From: a bacterium
GTDB taxonomy: Bacteria; Chloroflexota; Dormibacteria; Aeolococcales; Bog-877
Assembly (NCBI GenBank): GCA_021816695.1
Contig: JAKAXE010000010.1
Coordinates: 1 to 47,355, forward strand
Length of the DNA: 47,355 nt
Direction of reading: 5' to 3'
Numbering within the stretch: position 1 is the first letter of the stretch; each line of letters starts with the position of its first letter. The notes beneath the pieces were generated by a model. That model was given only the letters and a program-made list of their open reading frames with translations, did not search any database and had not been told where the DNA came from. The translations under genes were made by a program, and so were the position numbers. Of the stretch, positions 1-7,955 are shown one piece after another.

Positions 1-3
1 CCG

Positions 4-309
4 GTGGCCACCGCCGACGACGTCATGGACGCGCTCCGCGAGGTGATCGACCCCGAGCTCGGTCTGGACGTGGTCAGCCTTGGCCTGGTCTACGGGGTGG
101 AGGTGGATGACGAGGGGGAGGCCACCGTGCGCATGACCCTCACCACCCCCTACTGCCCCCTAGGCCCGATGCTGGAGTCCCAGGTGCATGCCGCCACCCA
201 GTTTCTGCCGGGGATCCAGGGGGTGAAGGTGGACCTGGTCTGGGACCCGCCCTGGGACCCGCACACCATGGCCTCGGACGAGGTGAAGCTGGAGCTGGGC
301 CTCTTCTAG
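4..309 (+). CDS. MIP18/DUF59 family iron-sulfur assembly protein (SufT-like)
   Basis: A 101-residue single-domain protein of the DUF59/MIP18 family. Members of this family help mature iron-sulfur proteins (SufT) or act in pathways such as phenylacetate degradation (PaaD). The family hallmarks are visible: an N-terminal helix followed by IDPELGLDVVSLGLVY (residues 15-30), a beta strand rich in T and V, then TPYCPLGP with the conserved cysteine at residue 51. Length is normal for the family. The GTG at base 4 gives a complete domain, but the window begins here, so an upstream start or operon partner cannot be excluded. Its stop shares the tetranucleotide CTAG with the stop of the convergent bioY, so the two genes end on overlapping TAG codons. 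No suf genes are visible nearby, so the exact client protein is unknown. Confidence 0.85.
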   Translation: MATADDVMDALREVIDPELGLDVVSLGLVYGVEVDDEGEATVRMTLTTPYCPLGPMLESQVHAATQFLPGIQGVKVDLVWDPPWDPHTMASDEVKLELGLF

Positions 310-905
310 GACCCGGCCCGCCGACCGGCGAGCCGCCAGGCACCGGGCAGGAGCCCCATGGCCACGGCCGCCTTGATGGCGTCGCCGAGCAGGAAGGGGG
401 TGACTCCCAGGGAGAGCGCCTGGGAGGCGCCGAGGTGGAGGTCCACGGCCAGCCAGGTCGCCCCCAGGAGGTAGATGAGGGCGTTCCCGACCACCATGGC
501 CAGGAGGACCCGGAGCGGGCCGCGGTCGAAGCCGCGGGCGGCGAGCCACCCGACCACCGCGGCGGCCAGGATGAAGCCGAGGAGGTACCCGAAGGAGTCG
601 CTGCTGACCACCGCCCATCCCCCGGCCCCACCGGCGAACCAGGGCAGGCCGATCAGCCCGATCCCCAGGTAGGCCAGCACTCCCAGGATGGCGCGGGGCG
701 CCCCCAGGGCCATCCCCCCGAGGAGGACGGCCAGGGTCTGGCCGGTGATCGGCACCGGGGTGAAGGGGAGGCGGATCGAGATCTGGGCGGAAAGCCCGGT
801 CAGGGCCGCGAACCCCAGGACGAGAAGCACGTCTCGGACCAGGGTCCCGGGGATGAGGTCCGCCAGGACCAGCTCCCGCCTCCGGAGGACGGCGTCGCTC
901 AGCAC
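306..905 (-). CDS. bioY: biotin transporter substrate-binding subunit BioY
   Basis: An integral membrane protein of about 199 residues that fits the BioY family (S component of ECF-type biotin transporters). Typical family features are the LPFTPVPITGQTLAVLLGG segment, followed by a GLIGLPWFAGG turn and an FGYLLGF segment. About six hydrophobic helices are seen. No ATPase or EcfT gene is adjacent, so it either works alone or with a shared ECF module elsewhere. The longest frame starts at a TTG at 914, but a promoter with a -10 hexamer at 913-918 predicts that transcription begins at about 905, where a GTG lies in frame. I therefore prefer a leaderless start at 905. The gene is convergent with the DUF59 gene. 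Confidence 0.9.
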   Translation of the reverse strand: MLSDAVLRRRELVLADLIPGTLVRDVLLVLGFAALTGLSAQISIRLPFTPVPITGQTLAVLLGGMALGAPRAILGVLAYLGIGLIGLPWFAGGAGGWAVVSSDSFGYLLGFILAAAVVGWLAARGFDRGPLRVLLAMVVGNALIYLLGATWLAVDLHLGASQALSLGVTPFLLGDAIKAAVAMGLLPGAWRLAGRRAGS

Positions 906-912
906 TGAAGCC

Positions 913-942
913 AACCTAACCGCAGCGCCGGGCCGACGTCAA
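913..942 (-). promoter_or_regulatory. bioY promoter, leaderless type
   Basis: On the minus strand, TTGACG (942-937) is separated by 18 bp from TAGGTT (918-913). A transcript would begin 6-8 bp further on, at the GTG codon at 905. There is no Shine-Dalgarno sequence before that codon. A biotin-responsive operator could overlap the GGTTAGGTTGG stretch, but I cannot match it confidently to a known BirA or BioQ site. Confidence 0.55.
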
Positions 943-1076
943 CCGCGAGGTCGCGAGTCCCGGTGCCGGTCTGGTGACTAACACGTCATTAGCGGCTCTG
1001 GGACTTGCCGGGCCCATCCCGGAGATCGGACACGTGGGCCCTGGCGGCCCCGTCGGACCAAAGGCCCCGGGCCCCC

Positions 1077-1106
1077 TTGACGGCGGCCTCCGCTGGGGCC
1101 TATCGT
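1077..1106 (+). promoter_or_regulatory. promoter of the S53 protease gene
   Basis: TTGACG (1077-1082), an 18-bp spacer and TATCGT (1101-1106) form a good sigma-70-type promoter. The predicted start near 1113 gives a leader of about 85 bases. A strong ribosome binding site, GGGGAGGA, lies just before the ATG at 1198. The remaining upstream stretch (915-1076) holds a short inverted repeat, CTAA-N7-TTAG, around 977-991 with no assigned role. Confidence 0.6.
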
Positions 1107-1197
1107 CCGCCGCCGGAGTGGGTAGGAGCCAAGGCGTGGGCGCGCCCGGCTCAGGCCATCTCTTGGGTCAGGGATTGGGCATGCGGGGAGGACACGA

Positions 1198-4100
1198 ATG
1201 AGGTTCGGAAGTCAGGTGGTCCTGTCGTCGCGGCGGCTGCTGGCAGGGATCTCCCTTGGGGTGGCCGGGGTCCTTGTGCCCCTCCTCGCCGGTGGCGCCG
1301 GGATGACCGCGGTGCGCGCCAGCGTGGTTCCGGCCCCGGCAAGTGGCCCGGCAGCCACCTCAGGCAGCTCCGCTTCATCCGGGGGGAGCGCCTCCGCCGG
1401 CCCGGCGGTGGTGACCCAGGCGCCACACATCCCCGTGGGCGCGGTCGCGACCGGCGCCCCGGCGCTCTCGACGCCAGAGACCGGCGCCGTCTCCCTGCAG
1501 CCGCGGGACCCAGCCGCCCTGGCCAAGTTCATCTCCGAGGTCACCAACAAGCACTCGTCCCTCTTCCACCACTACCTGGCGCCGGGCGCCTTCGGCTCGG
1601 TCTTCGGCCCCACCCAGGCGACCATCGCCGCCGTCAAGGACTTCCTGGCCGCCTCTGACCTGCGGGTCAGCGGGGTCGCCAAGGACGGGATGCTGATCGA
1701 CTTCGCCGGCACCGCCGGCTCGGTGGAGCACGCCTTCGACACCGGCCTCGCCACCTACAAGCTGGCCGACGGCAGCCAGGGGCTGGCCACCACCTCGGCG
1801 ATCCGCCTCCCGGCCGCCGTGGCCGGCTCGGTGGCCGCGGTGATCGGGCTCGACAACCTGGTTCACGCCAAGCCGGCGGGTCTCGTCCGCCAGCCCGCCA
1901 GCAACGCCGACACCCAGCCCCAGGTCAAGACCGCGACCTTCAGCCACCCGGCTGGCTCGCCCAACGCCTGCCCCAGCGCCCAGCAGGCCGCCACCCAGTT
2001 CGGCGGCCTCACCGATGACCAGATCGCCAACGCCTACGGCGCCTTCGGCCTCTACGGAAACAACGACTTCGGCCAGGGGCAGACCATCGCCGTGTACGAG
2101 CTGGAGCCGTTCCAGCGCTCCGACATCAACACCTTTGACACCTGCTACTTCGGCGCCACGGCGGCCAACCTCATGAACAACCGGCTCAACGTCGTCCCCG
2201 TGGACGGTGGCCAGCCGGCCGGCCCCGGCAGCGGCGAGGCGGTCCTTGACGTCCAGGATGTCTCCGCCATCGCTCCCCAGGCCAACATCAACGTCTACGA
2301 GGCGCCCAACACCTCGTTCGGCGGGATCGACGAGTACTCGGCGATCGTCAACCAGGACACCGCCCAGGTGGTGACCTCCAGCTGGGGCCTCTGCGAGCAG
2401 GCGGTCCAGCTCGGTGAGCCGGGGATCCAGCAGACCGAGAACTTCCTCTTCCAGCAGGCGGCCGCCCAGGGCCAGTCGGTCTTCGCCGCCGCCGGGGACA
2501 CCGGCTCCGACGACTGCAACGCCTTCCGCGCCCCGGGCCCAGTTACGGGCCAGAACCCAATTTCCGTCGACGACCCGGCAAGCCAGCCCTACGTGGTCTC
2601 GGTGGGTGGCACCACCATCTACGACGCCGCCACCCAGCCGGCCGGTGAGAAGGTCTGGAACGACGGCGCCGAGTGGGGCGCCGGCGGTGGCGGGATCTCG
2701 ATGTCCTGGACCATGCCCAGCTGGCAGCAGTCCTCCCTGGTACCGGGGATGGTGATGCCGGGCAGCGCCGACTACAACAACGCCAACGCGCTCGAGGCCG
2801 GCTTCGGCTACCCGACCGGCTTCTGCGACGCCGCGGCCAGTGGCGGCAACCCCGGTGGTCCCGACCCCAACGGCAGCGCGCCCTGCCGGACGGTTCCGGA
2901 TGTCTCGGCCCAGGCCAACGAGTTCACCGGGGCGGTGACCATCTACAGCAGCATGTTCGTGTCGCCCTTCACCCCCACCGGGTGGATCACCATCGGAGGC
3001 ACCTCCTCGGCGACCCCGATCTGGGCCAGCTCGCTGGCTCTGGTCAACGCCTCCAAGACCTCCCCAGCCTGCACGCCGGGCACCGGAACCGGAGTCGGGT
3101 TCGTCAGCCCCCTGCTGTACGGGGTGGCCTCCAGCGCGACGGCTTACGCCGCCTCCTTCAACGACATCACCCAGGGCAACAACGACATCTATGGGCTTGC
3201 CAACGGGCAGGTCTTCCCCGCCACTGCGGGCTATGACCTGGCCTCGGGCCTGGGCTCGCCCCAGCTCACCGGCCCGGGTGACACGGTGGGGCTCGCCTAC
3301 TACCTCTGCAACTTCCAACCCCCTTCCGGCTCGGCCCCCACGGTGACCGGCCTCAGCCCCAGCTTCCTTCCCACCACCGGGGGCACGGTGACCATCTCCG
3401 GGACCGGATTTGAGAGCGGGTCACCCGCCACTCCACACGTCTCGACCATCCAGGTGGGCGCAGCCCAGATCGGCTCGAGCCACTTCACCGTGAACAGCGC
3501 GACCTCGATCACCGCCACCTTCCCACCGTCCTCGGCGGTGGAGGCCGGCAACTCGCCGCAGGACGGCAGCGGCCGGGCCGACGTGATCGTGACAACCACC
3601 TCCGGGCTCTCCAGCGCTCCCGGGCCCAACTCCATGATGCAGTACGTGGATGAGAACGCCTCGGCCGCGCCCGTTCCCTCGGTGAGCGGCGTTAGCCCAT
3701 ACGGCGGGTTGGAGGCCGGGGGCACCGCCGTGACGATCTTCGGTTCCGGGTTCGTCACCGGTGACATCGTGTACATCGGCAGCATGGCGGCTACCAATAT
3801 CACCGTCCAGTCGCCGTTTGAGATCACGGCCACCACGCCACCAATCTTGTCCACCCAGTACAACAATTGCGTCAACGCCTCCAATGCCACGGACCCCATC
3901 AACCCGGCCAACGACGTGTGCCAGGTGCAGGTTCGAGTCACCAACGTGAACAACTATTCCAGCGCCCCCTCGACGATCCTCCCTCCCTACGAGGGCCCGA
4001 TCAGCGTCAACCCCATGGGGGTTGTGGCGCCGGCACCGGGCACCGAGGTGATGCCCGCCCCTACCGAGTTCGACTACGTTCCCGCGCCATCCATCAGCTC

Positions 4101-6159
4101 GATTTCGGTGATCTCCAACCAGCCAGCGACCTACGCCAATGAGCTGGGCGGGACCGTCCTGACCATCAACGGCAGCGGCTTCGACCCGCTGACCCTCGCC
4201 TGGACCGCCCTGGGGAACCCCGCGCTGGAGTCCTCGCTGGACACCAACTTCCTCTATGAGAGCGGAACCCAGCTGCAGGTCTTGCTTCCGGCGATTGCCC
4301 CCAACGCAGCCAGCGCTACCATCGAACCCCAGAGCTTGGCGCTGAGCGTGACCACGATCGGCGGCACGACGCCGACCTCGGGCGGACAGCCGGCCGTGAT
4401 CTACGCCGGGATCCCGATGGTGACCTCGGTGGTCAACACCAGCGCAGGGGCGGTCTCCCTGGGTGGTATGTATGGGGCTCCGGACACCGGCGGCACCCCG
4501 ATCTCCATCTCGGGACAGGGCTTCAGCGACGCCCTTCCCCCGGTGATCTTCTCTGACTACGACCTCCCGTACTCGCTCGGCACTCAGTACAACGCCACCA
4601 TCAACAGCGACACGAGTGTCAGCACCGAGACCGTGCAGCAGAATCCCGCGATCGTGGACGTGCAACTGTGCACGGTGACCGGCTGCTCGCTTAACCCCCC
4701 GTCCGACCTCCTCGTTCTCTACCCGTCAGGCAACCCCGTGGTGGACTCGATCTCGCCGAATGTCGGCTCGCCGGCGGGCGGGACCTCGGTGACCATCAAC
4801 GGTGAGAACCTGGGCTGCCTCGTCGGAGTGTCGTTCGGGTCGGTGTCGGCAGTCACCTTCAGCAACCAGCAGGCCATCCTGGACTGCGGCCAGACCTACC
4901 AGGCGCAGGTGACCGCACCTCCCGGAGCCGCGGGCAGCACCGTCCCGGTCACGGTGACCACCCTGGAGAGCCTGTACAGCGGGAGCGGAGCCAGCCCGGC
5001 CAATCCGAATGCCGAGTTCACCTACGAGGCCAGCACCTATCAGGCGCTGGCCCCCACCCGGATTCTGGACACCAGGATCACCCACCAGACGCTGGGCGCG
5101 ACCAGCATGCTCAACCTCACGGTAACGGGTGGGGAGGTTCCCGCTGACGCCACCGCGGTGGCGCTCAACGTGACCGCCACCAACACCACAGCCCCGAGCT
5201 ACCTCTCGGTCTACCCGGCCGGGAGCGCGATCCCAACGGTCTCCAACCTCAACTGGATGGGGGGCCAGACGGTGGCCAACCTGGTCATCGTGCCGGTCGG
5301 CACCAACGGCCAGGTGACCCTGTACAACAGCCAGGGCTCCACCGACGTGGTGGTGGACCTGCAGGGCTACTTCGCGCCGGAGGGCGCGACCGGCCCGGTT
5401 GGGGGGTACGTGCCCCTCACCCCCGCCCGGATCACCGACACCAGGTCCGGCAGTGGGCTGCCCAATGCCGGGCACACCCTCTCCGCGGGTAGCGTGCTCA
5501 ACGTGGTGGTCGCCGGCGCCGGAGGGGTTCCCTCCGGCGGGGTGATGGCGGCGGTCCTCAACGTGACCGCGACCAACACCACCCAGGCCAGCTACCTCAC
5601 CGTGTACCCGCAGGGCCTGACCCGGCCCACCGCCTCCGACCTCAACTGGGTGGCGGGTGAGACCCGGGCCAACCGGGTGATCGTCCCGGTCAACCCCATA
5701 ACCGGCGAGGTAAGCATCTACAACGCCAACGGCTCAGCGGACGTGGTGGTGGACGTGGACGGCTACTTCACCGCCACCAGCACCCCGGTCCGCGGCGAGA
5801 CCCTCTACACCCCGGTCACCCCCACCAGGGCGGTGGACACCCGGGTGACCGGTACCCCGCTGGGAGCGGGCCAGATCTTCGTCGCCAACATGGCCGGACT
5901 GAACGGCGTGGCCGCCAACGCCACCGCGGTGGTGACCAACGTCACCGCCGTGAACACCACCGCCGCCAGCTACTTCACGGTCTACCCCGGACTCACCGTA
6001 CCGCTGGCCTCGGATGTCAACTGGAGTGCCGGCCAGGTGGTGCCCAACCTCACCATCGCCACGCTCAGTTCGGGCTCGTTCAACGTCTTCAACGCCAACG
6101 GCAGTGCCGATCTGCTGATCGACGTCTTCGGGTACTTCAGCCCGATCGCGGTTCCCTGA
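1198..6159 (+). CDS. secreted S53 (sedolisin/kumamolisin) peptidase with IPT/TIG and C-terminal repeats
   Basis: A 1653-residue secreted protease. A signal peptide occupies residues 1 to about 42. It is followed by an activation prodomain of the pro-kumamolisin type (about 95-225) and an S53 catalytic domain (about 255-700). The catalytic triad is visible: Glu347 and Asp351 in GEAVLD, and Ser603 in GGTSSATP. The oxyanion Asp434 lies in AAGDTGSDD, and a calcium-site signature GYDLASGLGSP comes near the domain end. Five IPT/TIG immunoglobulin-like units follow, beginning near residues 714, 826, 964, 1073 and 1180. Three copies of a repeat of about 110 residues then run from about 1281 to 1650, each opening with PTRxxDTR and ending in a DVxGYF motif. 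S53 enzymes are typically active at acidic pH outside the cell. The IPT and repeat region probably attaches the enzyme to a surface or substrate. Three-fold tail repeats of this type are not standard for the family. Confidence 0.93.
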   Translation: MRFGSQVVLSSRRLLAGISLGVAGVLVPLLAGGAGMTAVRASVVPAPASGPAATSGSSASSGGSASAGPAVVTQAPHIPVGAVATGAPALSTPETGAVSLQPRDPAALAKFISEVTNKHSSLFHHYLAPGAFGSVFGPTQATIAAVKDFLAASDLRVSGVAKDGMLIDFAGTAGSVEHAFDTGLATYKLADGSQGLATTSAIRLPAAVAGSVAAVIGLDNLVHAKPAGLVRQPASNADTQPQVKTATFSHPAGSPNACPSAQQAATQFGGLTDDQIANAYGAFGLYGNNDFGQGQTIAVYELEPFQRSDINTFDTCYFGATAANLMNNRLNVVPVDGGQPAGPGSGEAVLDVQDVSAIAPQANINVYEAPNTSFGGIDEYSAIVNQDTAQVVTSSWGLCEQAVQLGEPGIQQTENFLFQQAAAQGQSVFAAAGDTGSDDCNAFRAPGPVTGQNPISVDDPASQPYVVSVGGTTIYDAATQPAGEKVWNDGAEWGAGGGGISMSWTMPSWQQSSLVPGMVMPGSADYNNANALEAGFGYPTGFCDAAASGGNPGGPDPNGSAPCRTVPDVSAQANEFTGAVTIYSSMFVSPFTPTGWITIGGTSSATPIWASSLALVNASKTSPACTPGTGTGVGFVSPLLYGVASSATAYAASFNDITQGNNDIYGLANGQVFPATAGYDLASGLGSPQLTGPGDTVGLAYYLCNFQPPSGSAPTVTGLSPSFLPTTGGTVTISGTGFESGSPATPHVSTIQVGAAQIGSSHFTVNSATSITATFPPSSAVEAGNSPQDGSGRADVIVTTTSGLSSAPGPNSMMQYVDENASAAPVPSVSGVSPYGGLEAGGTAVTIFGSGFVTGDIVYIGSMAATNITVQSPFEITATTPPILSTQYNNCVNASNATDPINPANDVCQVQVRVTNVNNYSSAPSTILPPYEGPISVNPMGVVAPAPGTEVMPAPTEFDYVPAPSISSISVISNQPATYANELGGTVLTINGSGFDPLTLAWTALGNPALESSLDTNFLYESGTQLQVLLPAIAPNAASATIEPQSLALSVTTIGGTTPTSGGQPAVIYAGIPMVTSVVNTSAGAVSLGGMYGAPDTGGTPISISGQGFSDALPPVIFSDYDLPYSLGTQYNATINSDTSVSTETVQQNPAIVDVQLCTVTGCSLNPPSDLLVLYPSGNPVVDSISPNVGSPAGGTSVTINGENLGCLVGVSFGSVSAVTFSNQQAILDCGQTYQAQVTAPPGAAGSTVPVTVTTLESLYSGSGASPANPNAEFTYEASTYQALAPTRILDTRITHQTLGATSMLNLTVTGGEVPADATAVALNVTATNTTAPSYLSVYPAGSAIPTVSNLNWMGGQTVANLVIVPVGTNGQVTLYNSQGSTDVVVDLQGYFAPEGATGPVGGYVPLTPARITDTRSGSGLPNAGHTLSAGSVLNVVVAGAGGVPSGGVMAAVLNVTATNTTQASYLTVYPQGLTRPTASDLNWVAGETRANRVIVPVNPITGEVSIYNANGSADVVVDVDGYFTATSTPVRGETLYTPVTPTRAVDTRVTGTPLGAGQIFVANMAGLNGVAANATAVVTNVTAVNTTAASYFTVYPGLTVPLASDVNWSAGQVVPNLTIATLSSGSFNVFNANGSADLLIDVFGYFSPIAVP

Positions 6160-6164
6160 CGGCA

Positions 6165-6194
6165 CCGGGGGGCGGCCACGTGGCCGCCCCCCGG
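6165..6194. terminator. 30-bp perfect palindrome, probable terminator hairpin
   Basis: A perfect palindrome (15+15 bp, centre CAC/GTG) lies six bases after the S53 stop codon and just before the rsmG promoter. It would form a very stable GC-only stem. There is no T-run, so intrinsic termination in the classical form is uncertain, but its place between two same-strand genes fits a transcription boundary. Confidence 0.5.
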
Positions 6195-6211
6195 CAGCCT
6201 ACCGTGGGGTG

Positions 6212-6877
6212 ATGGATCTCCGGGACGTGGTTCGTGACCGCTTGCAGCGGTACCTGGACCTCCTGTACCTCGCCAACCGGTCCCTCAACCTCACCCGCGT
6301 CCCCCGGGACGACGCCTTTGGGCGCCACATCGAGGAGTCGCTCTCTCTCTTGGAGCTCGCTTCCTGGGAGGATGGGGCGGTGGCGGTGGACCTGGGGAGC
6401 GGAGGGGGGCTTCCGGGCATCCCCCTGGCTTTGGCCCGTCCCAAGGTGCGCTTTCGCCTGCTGGAGCGTACCCAGAAGAAGGCGCGCTTTCTGGCCGCGG
6501 TGGCGGCGGAGCTTGAGCTCGCCAACGTCGAGGTGGTGGGCCTGGACTCCCGGGAGTACCTCGCCTCCCCAGAGTTCCGGGCTCCCGACTATCTCGTGTC
6601 CCGAGCCGCCCTTCCACTGGCCCGGCTGATCCCTGAGGTGGGCCGGCTCCTGGGGCCGAAGGGCACCGCCCTGCTCCTGATCTCGCCGGGCTCCGTGGAG
6701 GACGGGATCGAGCAGCTGGCCCGCAGGGCAGGGTTCGCGGGCTTCTCGTTGCTCAGCCCCGGCCGTGCCACGGTCCTCAGGCTGCGGCGGAGCGGCGCCC
6801 CTCCCGCCAGGAGGCCAGGCAGGCCAGCTGGGGTGCCCAGCCAAAGGCCCCCTCGTGGTCCGCGGCCCAGAGGCTGA
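6212..6877 (+). CDS. rsmG: 16S rRNA (guanine-527-N7) methyltransferase RsmG
   Basis: RsmG (GidB) methylates N7 of G527 in 16S rRNA using S-adenosylmethionine. Family features are N-LTRVPRDD near residues 27-35, the SAM-binding loop VDLGSGGGLPGIPLA around 59-73, and LERTQKKARFL after it. The start is taken as the ATG at 6212, because a -10-like TACCGT ends six bases upstream, which suggests a leaderless transcript. The core is followed by an arginine- and proline-rich tail of about 30 residues that is translated across the antisense strand of the hutI 3-prime end, an antiparallel overlap of 101 bp. The rest of the usual gidA/parAB neighbourhood is absent. Confidence 0.92.
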   Translation: MDLRDVVRDRLQRYLDLLYLANRSLNLTRVPRDDAFGRHIEESLSLLELASWEDGAVAVDLGSGGGLPGIPLALARPKVRFRLLERTQKKARFLAAVAAELELANVEVVGLDSREYLASPEFRAPDYLVSRAALPLARLIPEVGRLLGPKGTALLLISPGSVEDGIEQLARRAGFAGFSLLSPGRATVLRLRRSGAPPARRPGRPAGVPSQRPPRGPRPRG

Positions 6878-7955
6878 GATCGGCTCGCCCACCCACCCTG
6901 ATCGCGCCCCGGTCCGCCAGGTGAAGTGAGCGGGCCCCGCCCAGCGTGGCGGCGGTGAGCGCCTCATCCACCGAGAGACCCAGCTGGCTCACCGCCAGAT
7001 AGATCACGAGACTCATGGAACCGGCGCCGGAGGTGCCCGGGTTGTGGTCGCTCCCCAGCGCCAGGGTGACCCCCGCCCGGAGCAGCTCCCGAGCCGGAGG
7101 TAGGGCACGCATCGAGAGGGCGGTCACCGGGCAGAGGGTGGCGGCGACCCCGGCCCGGGAGAGCAGTCTGGCCTCCCTCTCCCTGATCCGGAGCAGGTGG
7201 TCCGCGGAGTCCACACCGAGCTCCGCCGCCAGCAGTGATCCCCCGGTCAGGGCCAGCTCGTCCGCATGGATCCGGAGCCGCAGGCCGGCCCGGCCCGCCG
7301 CCTCCAGGATCTGCCGGGCCTCCTCCGTGGTGAAGGCCCCCTGGTCGCAGAAGACGTCGCAGGAGCGGGCCCCCATGGCCATGGCCCGCGGGCAGCTCTC
7401 GGCCACCTCAGCCACGTAGCCGGCTCGGTCGGAGCTTCGCTCCTCTGGTAGCTCGTGGGCCGCCAGGTAGGTGACGGAGAGGTCGGGGAGCTCCTCCTCG
7501 GAGCGAAGGCCGGCGAGGAGGGAGACGGCCTGGAGCTCATCCCCTACCCGGAGGTGGTAGCCCGTCTTGACCTCCGCGGTGGTGGTGCCGGCGAGCCTCC
7601 AGCCCTGAAGCCGCTGCCGGGTTGCCTCGGCCAGCTCCCCCCAGCTCGCCGCCCGGGTCGCCCGCACCGTCTCCAGGATCCCTCCGCCGCGGGCGGCGAC
7701 CTCCGCGTAGGGCACGCCCTCCGAGCGCAGCTGGACCTCCTCCAGCCGGGGCCGGAGGTAGAGGGGGTGGGTGTGGGCGTCGATGAGCCCGGGGGTGAGC
7801 AGCAGCCCCCGGCAGTCGAAGTCATCCCTCTCCGGGCTCGCCGTCCCGGTCGGCTGGACCGCCGCGATCCGTCCGTCCTGGATGACCACATCCACGTTAG
7901 AGCGGACCGGCTCTCCCGGGGACCAGAGCCGGCCGATGTTGCGCAGCGTGGTCAT
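6777..7955 (-). CDS. hutI: imidazolonepropionase HutI
   Basis: Third step of histidine degradation: hydrolysis of 4-imidazolone-5-propionate to N-formimino-L-glutamate. The 392-residue protein is an amidohydrolase-fold enzyme with the HutI set of metal and substrate residues: DAHTHPLY (His61, His63), EVKTGYHL (Lys130), AAHELPEE (His167), IHADELALTGG (His230, Glu233) and LGSDHNPGT (Asp303). Its ATG overlaps the hutF stop by four bases (ATGA), so it is the last gene of a tightly coupled hutU-hutF-hutI operon. The 3-prime end overlaps rsmG on the other strand by 101 bp. Length is normal for the family. Confidence 0.95.
   Translation of the reverse strand: MTTLRNIGRLWSPGEPVRSNVDVVIQDGRIAAVQPTGTASPERDDFDCRGLLLTPGLIDAHTHPLYLRPRLEEVQLRSEGVPYAEVAARGGGILETVRATRAASWGELAEATRQRLQGWRLAGTTTAEVKTGYHLRVGDELQAVSLLAGLRSEEELPDLSVTYLAAHELPEERSSDRAGYVAEVAESCPRAMAMGARSCDVFCDQGAFTTEEARQILEAAGRAGLRLRIHADELALTGGSLLAAELGVDSADHLLRIREREARLLSRAGVAATLCPVTALSMRALPPARELLRAGVTLALGSDHNPGTSGAGSMSLVIYLAVSQLGLSVDEALTAATLGGARSLHLADRGAIRVGGRADLSLWAADHEGAFGWAPQLACLASWREGRRSAAA

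Noticed and set aside
1375-3318. Very long minus-strand open frame opposite the S53 gene (about 650 codons)
   Set aside because: It is an antisense shadow of a strongly supported gene. The composition (Gly, Val, Arg, His) and lack of any family support an artefact of high GC.
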